A stretch of 64,000 bases of DNA from Mesonia hippocampi (GTDB lineage: Bacteria > Bacteroidota > Bacteroidia > Flavobacteriales > Flavobacteriaceae). Under the pieces are notes generated by a model. That model was not told the DNA's origin, made no database searches, and saw only the letters and a list, made by a program, of their open reading frames with translations. This document shows positions 58,774 through 64,000 of the stretch, in pieces. The stretch lies in the NCBI RefSeq assembly GCF_014197445.1, contig NZ_JACIFO010000006.1, positions 62,001-126,000 on the forward strand, written 5' to 3'. Made by a program: the position numbers and the translations under genes. Each line of letters starts with the position of its first letter. The first letter of the stretch is position 1.

Positions 58774-60876
58774 ATGGCAACAACGGATACAACTCAACAC
58801 AGTGAGTTTTTTAAGAGTAAGGTGCTAGGTCACCCATCAGGTTTATTTGTACTCTTTTTTACCGAAATGTGGGAGCGTTTTTCCTTCTACGGGATGCGTG
58901 TACTACTTATCAACTTTTTAACTATGGCCGCTGTTGGCTATAACCCAGGTTGGGAGTGGAGTACAGAAAATGCAGGAGCACTTTTTGGAACTTATGCCAT
59001 GTTGCTTTATATCACACCAATTATAGGGGGTGTTATTGCCGATAAATTTACTGGTTACCGTTGGGCGGTGGTTATTGGAGCAGTAATTATGACATTAGGC
59101 CATGCGGCTATGGCTATAGAAACAGAACTATGGCTGTATATAGGACTTGGCTTATTGGTAATAGGTACAGGTTTCTTTAAACCAACAATGACCTCTATTA
59201 TTTCAGAAATGTATAAAGACCTTCCTAAAAAGAAGGATGGAGCTTATACCATTTTCTATATGGGAGTAAATGCAGGAGCATTTTTCGGGATGATGCTATG
59301 TGGATACTTAGCAGAACGCGTAGGTTGGTCTTGGGGATTCGGTCTTGCAGGAATATTCATGTTATTAGGAACACTGCAATTTTGGTTAGCAAAACCTCTA
59401 TTCGGGAAAATAGGCGATGTACCTTCTAAAGAAGCAATAGCAGAACAAACTACTACCGAAAAAGAAGAAATAAAACGTAACCCGTTTACTTTAGTAGATA
59501 AAATACTAATTGTAATTACAGCTATAGTTGGTTTAGCCTATGCTATAAACGACCCATTATCAAAAATAGCAAACATAAACTTATTCCCTTTTGAACTTAG
59601 CGGAATAGAAGGGCAGTATATTGTCGTGTTAATAGGTTTAGCACTGTTTTTATACTTAGTAATAGGACGAATAAACCGTTACGCAACAATTGTAAGAAAC
59701 AGAATGTATGCCGTAATTGTATTTGCCTTTTTTACCGTATTGTTCTTTTTAGGGTTTGAACAAGGAGCTACATCGCTCGTACTTTTTGCACGAGATTATA
59801 TTAACCGAGAGCTTATAGGTAACGAAGCCATTATATTTAACATTGTTAATGCATTACTTACCATTGTACCGCTAATTATTATTACTTATGTATTGTTCCT
59901 TTTAGGAAAAAGAACATTTGCAAAAATTCCAGGATCAAATATTGTTTTAGCAGTATGTTTTGTAGGAATATGGGGTGTAGTGCTTTATATGCTTAACAGA
60001 GATTTTAACACAACAGCTTACGAAGTAGAGTTTACAGCACAAAAAGTAGCCGTAATCGATGAAGAAACAGGAAAACAAAAACTAACTAAAGCAGGAGATT
60101 TAGTTTGGGCAGAAATCCCTATTTCTATAGATCAAGATGCTTCTCAAGCAAAAGGAGAGGTTTTTTCTAAACGAATGATTATTGGAGAAGCGTTTAGCGA
60201 CTTTAAAGTAGGAGAAGAAATAAACATCATCACCAAAGATGAAAACTATACCAAATTTGGCTACTTAACACCAGAACGTCTAGAAGGAGCAAAAACAAAT
60301 GCAACAACTCTAGATAGAGATAGCGGAATTGTAAAAGCAACAGTTACCGAGGTGAAAAACCACTGGGTGGAAATAACAGCTTCATGGTTTAGTATCCTTA
60401 ACTCTTTCTTTATTATTGCATTTGCAAGTGTGTTCTCTAAATGGTGGGAAAGCAAATACAACCCGTCGGCACCACAAAAATACGGTATTGGACTTATCCT
60501 ACTAGCTTTAGGTTTTGGGATGCTAGCTTTTGGAACATTTGGTGTAGCAGAAGGCATAAAAGTAAGTATGATATGGCTTATCTTGGCTTACCTGTTCCAT
60601 ACTTTTGGCGAACTCTGTATATCGCCCGTGGGGCTTTCTTATGTAAGTAAATTAGTGCCCGCAAGGATGATAGCCTTTATGTTTGGAATGTGGTATTTAG
60701 CAATTGCTATTGGAAATAAATTTGCCGCTGTATTAGGAGGGCAATTAGAAAATATTAGAGAAGAATATTCCTTAACCACCTTCTTTTTAATATTTACCAT
60801 TGTTCCAATTCTAGCAGGCTTGTTAATTATTTTTATCAATAAACCTATTAAGAAATTAATGAAGGGAGTAGAATAA
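58774..60876 (+). CDS. POT/PTR-family peptide:proton symporter 2 with mid-protein soluble insert
   Basis: A 700-residue paralogue of the preceding transporter. TEMWERFSFYGMR (about 29-41) and KPTMTSIISEMY plus AYTIFYMGVNAGAFFGMM (about 130-178), ILAYLFHTFGELCISPVGLSYVSKLVP (about 605-631). It is about 200 residues over the family norm; a hydrophilic, charged block (about 410-530, starting NRDFNTTAYEVEF) lies between middle helices and not near the end, unlike the neighbouring paralogue. The inserts do not look alike. It follows paralogue 1 after 22 bases, so both are expressed with the DPP IV peptidase. Confidence 0.93.
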   Translation: MATTDTTQHSEFFKSKVLGHPSGLFVLFFTEMWERFSFYGMRVLLINFLTMAAVGYNPGWEWSTENAGALFGTYAMLLYITPIIGGVIADKFTGYRWAVVIGAVIMTLGHAAMAIETELWLYIGLGLLVIGTGFFKPTMTSIISEMYKDLPKKKDGAYTIFYMGVNAGAFFGMMLCGYLAERVGWSWGFGLAGIFMLLGTLQFWLAKPLFGKIGDVPSKEAIAEQTTTEKEEIKRNPFTLVDKILIVITAIVGLAYAINDPLSKIANINLFPFELSGIEGQYIVVLIGLALFLYLVIGRINRYATIVRNRMYAVIVFAFFTVLFFLGFEQGATSLVLFARDYINRELIGNEAIIFNIVNALLTIVPLIIITYVLFLLGKRTFAKIPGSNIVLAVCFVGIWGVVLYMLNRDFNTTAYEVEFTAQKVAVIDEETGKQKLTKAGDLVWAEIPISIDQDASQAKGEVFSKRMIIGEAFSDFKVGEEINIITKDENYTKFGYLTPERLEGAKTNATTLDRDSGIVKATVTEVKNHWVEITASWFSILNSFFIIAFASVFSKWWESKYNPSAPQKYGIGLILLALGFGMLAFGTFGVAEGIKVSMIWLILAYLFHTFGELCISPVGLSYVSKLVPARMIAFMFGMWYLAIAIGNKFAAVLGGQLENIREEYSLTTFFLIFTIVPILAGLLIIFINKPIKKLMKGVE

Positions 60877-60914
60877 TAATTGTTTTTAGGTACGATTATT
60901 GTAATAAGTTAGAC

Positions 60915-61457
60915 ATGAAAAAAATAAGTATACTTTTAATTGCAATCCTGGCAAGTATTGGAGTTCAGGCACAGGAAATTAAGTGGATGAGCATGAATGA
61001 AGCCTTAGCGGCGCAAAAAGAAGCTCCTAAGAAAATTTTTATGGATGTATATACCACTTGGTGTGGCCCCTGTAAAATGCTTGACAGGAATACCTTTACC
61101 AATAAAGATGTTATTAAATACATCAATACACATTTTTATGCGGTAAAATTTAATGCAGAAGGAACAGAAGAAGTTGCTTATCAGGACTTTACCTATACAA
61201 ATCCTAATTATAAAAAAGGACGTAAGGGTAGAAATAGTCAACACTTATTTGCTCACGCACTAAAAGTTTCGGGCTATCCAAGTATGGTTTTTTTCGACGA
61301 AGAGTCTAATGTAATCGCTCCAATAACAGGCTATCACACACCAGAAGAGTTAGAAATTTACCTGAAGATGATTGCTCAAGACGATTATAAAAAATTAACC
61401 ACAAATGATGCCTGGGAAGCTTACCAAAAAAACTTTAAAGGTACATTTAGTAACTAA
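60915..61457 (+). CDS. Secreted thioredoxin-fold protein
   Basis: A 180-residue periplasmic protein. Signal peptide about 1-19 (ends VQAQ). Redox site TWCGPCKML (CGPC, about 49-52) in the position expected for a thioredoxin-like fold, plus GYPSMVFFDEESNV with the cis-proline. A 38-base gap follows the second transporter, so it may belong to the same operon; alternatively it serves disulfide reduction or cytochrome maturation. The DUF255/thioredoxin_7 type cannot be told apart by eye. Confidence 0.88.
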   Translation: MKKISILLIAILASIGVQAQEIKWMSMNEALAAQKEAPKKIFMDVYTTWCGPCKMLDRNTFTNKDVIKYINTHFYAVKFNAEGTEEVAYQDFTYTNPNYKKGRKGRNSQHLFAHALKVSGYPSMVFFDEESNVIAPITGYHTPEELEIYLKMIAQDDYKKLTTNDAWEAYQKNFKGTFSN

Positions 61458-61474
61458 ATAAAATAAGGTGTAAA

Positions 61475-63493
61475 TCACCAAGAAAATTTCCAAGCTCCTT
61501 TTTCTCTTGTGTAGTAAAAAGGAGTTTTCTTTTTTCTGCAAGTTGTTTCCCAACGCTTAACGTAGGAGGTATAATTACTACCGTCGGCTATAATTTGTTT
61601 TGGTTTTAATTGCTTTAAAAGTTTATCTAAGTTTACTTTTGGAGATTCTCTAAGTAAAACATAATCTATTTTTATTCCATTAGGAATGGTATAATTAGCA
61701 GTGCTATCTACACAAAGTAAAAACTTGTTGTTAATTTTATAGATAGATTGTATCGGGGTTTTGGAAGTTCTTTTAATCCCCGATTGGTTTAAAAAACCTT
61801 CAAGTACATAGCTTAAACTATCGGTGCTACTGTATTGTAAATGCCTCTTTTTTTGTTCAAAAATAGCCGTGTTTTTACTTTTATGAAGGATGATAAATTG
61901 CTCAGATTTATACTGTTGAAGTTGGTGATTTCCTACACATATTAAAATAAAAAATAAGCTTATGCCAGAAGAATATAGAAATACTTTTTTTCTTAATTTA
62001 AAAAAGTAGTAAATACTTATTATTCCCACAAAACTTACAATGAGCATAGGCAAGTCAAAATAAATATTAGTAAAATGAAAAAAATCTTGCTTTCCAAAAA
62101 ACGCAACACTATCTAATAAAAGCTGAACACAAAAAGCGTAAAAATCTGCTATAAATTCAGGTAAACTATTTGCTAAAGCTAATAAAAACACAAGAAGACT
62201 TATACCTATAAAAAGTCCTAAAAAGGGAACAATAAGTAGATTGCTAAATAAGAATAAACCAGGAAATTGGTGAAAATAGTAAAGAATTAAAGGAAACACT
62301 CCAAGCTGTGCCGAAAAGCTAACACATATTGTATCCCAGCCTAATTGTAAAAGCTTAAATTTAGAGTAAAACAATGGCCTAATTAAAGGTAAAAAGGCAA
62401 CAATACTAATTACGGCACTATAGCTTAATTGGAAACCTACTTGAAGTAAAAGCTGCGGTTGATATAGCAAAAGGATAAAAAGTGACAAACAAAGCATATC
62501 TAGCGTTTTACCTTTGGTATTCATGCTAAGACCAATAGCTACACAAGAAAACATAATTACAGCCCTAGAAACAGATGGCGAAAAGCCTACTACAAAGGCG
62601 TAAGCCCATAAACAAAAAAGCTGCAAGCTTAAAGCTATATACCGCCCATATTTAAACCGATAGAAAGGAGAAAGCAAAAACCGTAAAAGCATTACAATAA
62701 TCCCAATATGTAATCCCGATATGGCAAGAATATGAGCCAAACCCGCTTTAGAAAATTGTTGAGATATGCTCTTGTCTAAGGCTCTTTTTTGTCCCAGTAA
62801 CATGGTTTTAATAATTGCTAATTGCGGCTGAGTAAAGTTGTATTGTTCTAATTTATTTTCAAGATGAGTTCTAAAATAATCGGCATAACTATAAATAGAT
62901 TTTTTAGAATTTGTTGTTTGTATATGAGCGGGATGGGTGTAGAATATTTTATAAACACCTTTATCATTCATGTGCTTTTGGTAATCAAACCCAAAAGGAT
63001 TAAGCAGCGGGTAGAAATTAGAAAAGTTGCCAACACCTGTTACTTGCGTGCCGCGAATAATTTTTTTAGGAAAACTGTCTTTTTTAATTTTTAAAAGAAT
63101 TGAACCAGTAGCATTTTCGTTATTTGCTTCAATAACTTTAGCGATATAAGTTTGGTAGGAGCTACTTTCTTTTAATTCTTCTTTTATTTTTAATTTAACA
63201 GCAGCCGTTTCGGTTAAATTTCTATGTATATAATGCGTAGGTTTATATTGAGGAGAATGTAGCTTAGAGGTAAGAAATCCAAGTGCAATAAAGCACAGAA
63301 GTGCAATACAGCTAAAAAGATAATCTGTACTAAAAATAACTAGACTACGCCGGTACGCGACAACAAATAGCAGAATAACAAATGCCGCCCAATATATAGG
63401 TGCGTGACTAGTATTACTTGTTTGTAAGCCTAAAAAAACACCAATTACAAAAGCAATACTAAGGTAAAGTACAATGTTGTTCAGCAACTTCAT
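61475..63493 (-). CDS. comEC: ComEC/Rec2-family DNA-uptake channel protein
   Basis: A 672-residue inner-membrane protein. Three N-terminal helices (about 7-75), a soluble OB-like domain (about 85-205), then the competence domain (about 225-510) with LGQKRALDKSISQQFSKAGLAHILAISGLHIGIIVMLL and VVGFSPSVSRAVIMFSCVAI. About 150 C-terminal residues occupy the place of the metallo-beta-lactamase domain but show no HxHxDH motif, so that part is either degenerate or non-catalytic. In naturally competent bacteria it passes single-stranded DNA across the inner membrane. It converges with the thioredoxin-like gene (17-base gap). Confidence 0.9.
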   Translation of the reverse strand: MKLLNNIVLYLSIAFVIGVFLGLQTSNTSHAPIYWAAFVILLFVVAYRRSLVIFSTDYLFSCIALLCFIALGFLTSKLHSPQYKPTHYIHRNLTETAAVKLKIKEELKESSSYQTYIAKVIEANNENATGSILLKIKKDSFPKKIIRGTQVTGVGNFSNFYPLLNPFGFDYQKHMNDKGVYKIFYTHPAHIQTTNSKKSIYSYADYFRTHLENKLEQYNFTQPQLAIIKTMLLGQKRALDKSISQQFSKAGLAHILAISGLHIGIIVMLLRFLLSPFYRFKYGRYIALSLQLFCLWAYAFVVGFSPSVSRAVIMFSCVAIGLSMNTKGKTLDMLCLSLFILLLYQPQLLLQVGFQLSYSAVISIVAFLPLIRPLFYSKFKLLQLGWDTICVSFSAQLGVFPLILYYFHQFPGLFLFSNLLIVPFLGLFIGISLLVFLLALANSLPEFIADFYAFCVQLLLDSVAFFGKQDFFHFTNIYFDLPMLIVSFVGIISIYYFFKLRKKVFLYSSGISLFFILICVGNHQLQQYKSEQFIILHKSKNTAIFEQKKRHLQYSSTDSLSYVLEGFLNQSGIKRTSKTPIQSIYKINNKFLLCVDSTANYTIPNGIKIDYVLLRESPKVNLDKLLKQLKPKQIIADGSNYTSYVKRWETTCRKKKTPFYYTREKGAWKFSW

Positions 63494-63519
63494 GCTTAAA
63501 GTTACTGAAAATAAATTAA

Positions 63520-64000
63520 TTACAATAAACTACGGGCTTGTACAAATGCTTTATTCCAATAGCGTTCGTTTATAGAAGAAATAATAACCCCTTGTGAAGT
63601 AGAAGAATGAATAAACTGAACGTTAGGCGATTTACTAACCACAATTCCAACATGGTTTATTCTTTTTCGGTTTTTCTGTGTGCTAAAAAATAACAAATCG
63701 CCTATTTGAGCTTGTTTTAGTTTAATACGCTTGCCACGTGTAGCCATTTCTCTAGAAACCCTGGGCATACCAATCCCTTCATTAAGGAAAGAAACATATA
63801 CCAATCCAGAGCAATCCATACCTCTTTTGGTAGTTCCTCCAAATTTATATTTTGTTCCTAAAAAGCTTTTAGCATGTGTAGTTATTCTGTCTGCTTGGCT
63901 CGTGTTGCTGTAATTTGTTTGCGAGGTAGGGTTGTTTGCTTGTATTTTTTTACTTGTTCCGCAAGAGGTTACAGCAATTAATATTCCTATGAAAATAAAA
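63520..64000 (-). CDS. NlpC/P60-family cell-wall peptidase lipoprotein (cut by window edge)
   Basis: A C40 cysteine peptidase that cuts peptidoglycan stem peptides. The reading frame stays open to the right edge (160 codons in view), so the start codon is outside. The upstream part reads FIFIGILIAVTSC, a signal peptide with a lipobox cysteine. The domain shows KFGGTTKRGMDCSGLVYVSF (catalytic Cys in DCSGL), QIGDLLFFSTQ, INHVGIVVS (catalytic His) and FIHSS. The organisation resembles E. coli Spr/MepS. It is 26 bases upstream of comEC, on the same strand. Confidence 0.9.
   Translation of the reverse strand, partial: FIFIGILIAVTSCGTSKKIQANNPTSQTNYSNTSQADRITTHAKSFLGTKYKFGGTTKRGMDCSGLVYVSFLNEGIGMPRVSREMATRGKRIKLKQAQIGDLLFFSTQKNRKRINHVGIVVSKSPNVQFIHSSTSQGVIISSINERYWNKAFVQARSLL

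Noticed and set aside
1-64000. CRISPR arrays, insertion sequences, prophage or integrative-element boundaries
   Set aside because: No repeated spacer-repeat units, transposase or integrase motifs, or direct repeats flanking the single tRNA were seen.

Overview
The window is a low-GC chromosomal segment from a member of the Flavobacteriaceae (phylum Bacteroidota). The evidence is a set of group traits: Bacteroidota-type promoter elements (TAnnTTTG at -7, sometimes with TTG near -33), almost no Shine-Dalgarno signals, a secreted protease with a type IX secretion C-terminal tail, TonB-dependent uptake under a TPP riboswitch, a CzcA pump fused to a TolC-like outer-membrane part, a class II HMG-CoA reductase beside a GHMP kinase, and a one-cysteine DksA. 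There are no insertion sequences, phage genes, CRISPR arrays or rRNA genes. Most of the content is core or conserved-accessory genome.

Layout. 1-2.6 kb: aspartate kinase (cut by the left edge), a spermidine/thialysine-type acetyltransferase, fructose-1,6-bisphosphatase and a TerB-like protein. 2.8-7.3 kb: ileS, dksA-like gene, lspA. 7.3-10.2 kb (minus): a RimA-RimK-RimB-like set (retropepsin-like protease, ATP-grasp glutamate ligase, aspartoacylase-like deacylase) plus 5-formyltetrahydrofolate cyclo-ligase. 10.3-14.4 kb: uvrC and a patatin/outer-membrane barrel protein. 14.5-17 kb: tyrosine catabolism (hmgA, hppD), then a promoter/terminator-bounded candidate small RNA. 17.3-20 kb (minus): nrdB-nrdA, both without an ATP-cone. 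20.2-23.3 kb: ahcY, a phosphopantetheinyl transferase, a NadR-like kinase and arfB. 23.7-25 kb: an NtrC-type sigma-54 activator.

25-28.8 kb (minus) holds a compact five-gene operon. It has a small Cys/His membrane-anchored protein, a LolD-type ATPase, an FtsX/MacB-type permease with two histidine-rich extracytoplasmic clusters, a secreted CxxC protein and a lipoprotein with YD-like repeats. I read it as a metal-linked envelope ABC system, and it is the least well explained gene set here. A hybrid histidine kinase with receiver and Hpt domains follows. At 31.4-33.8 kb a TPP riboswitch with its own intrinsic terminator precedes a TonB-dependent receptor, which argues for thiamine (or a derivative) as the substrate.

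33.9-38.1 kb: M43 metalloprotease with sorting tail, a PadR regulator with a membrane partner, a lipoprotein, and greA with an intrinsic terminator in its leader. 38.2-44.1 kb (minus): a CzcA-like RND pump fused to a TolC-like protein, its adaptor and a small His-rich secreted protein. 44.3 kb: tRNA-Phe(GAA). 44.5-52.2 kb: an envelope-biogenesis run (coaX, OM protein, TPR protein, lptC, small membrane protein, CBS/DUF21 protein, ppiD). 52.3-54.5 kb (minus): mevalonate-pathway genes. 54.7-61.5 kb: a peptide-utilisation cluster (DPP IV-type peptidase, two POT transporters with unusual soluble inserts, a secreted thioredoxin-like protein). 61.5-64 kb (minus): comEC and an NlpC/P60 lipoprotein cut by the right edge.

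All family assignments come from reading motifs in the sequence. No database search was run.
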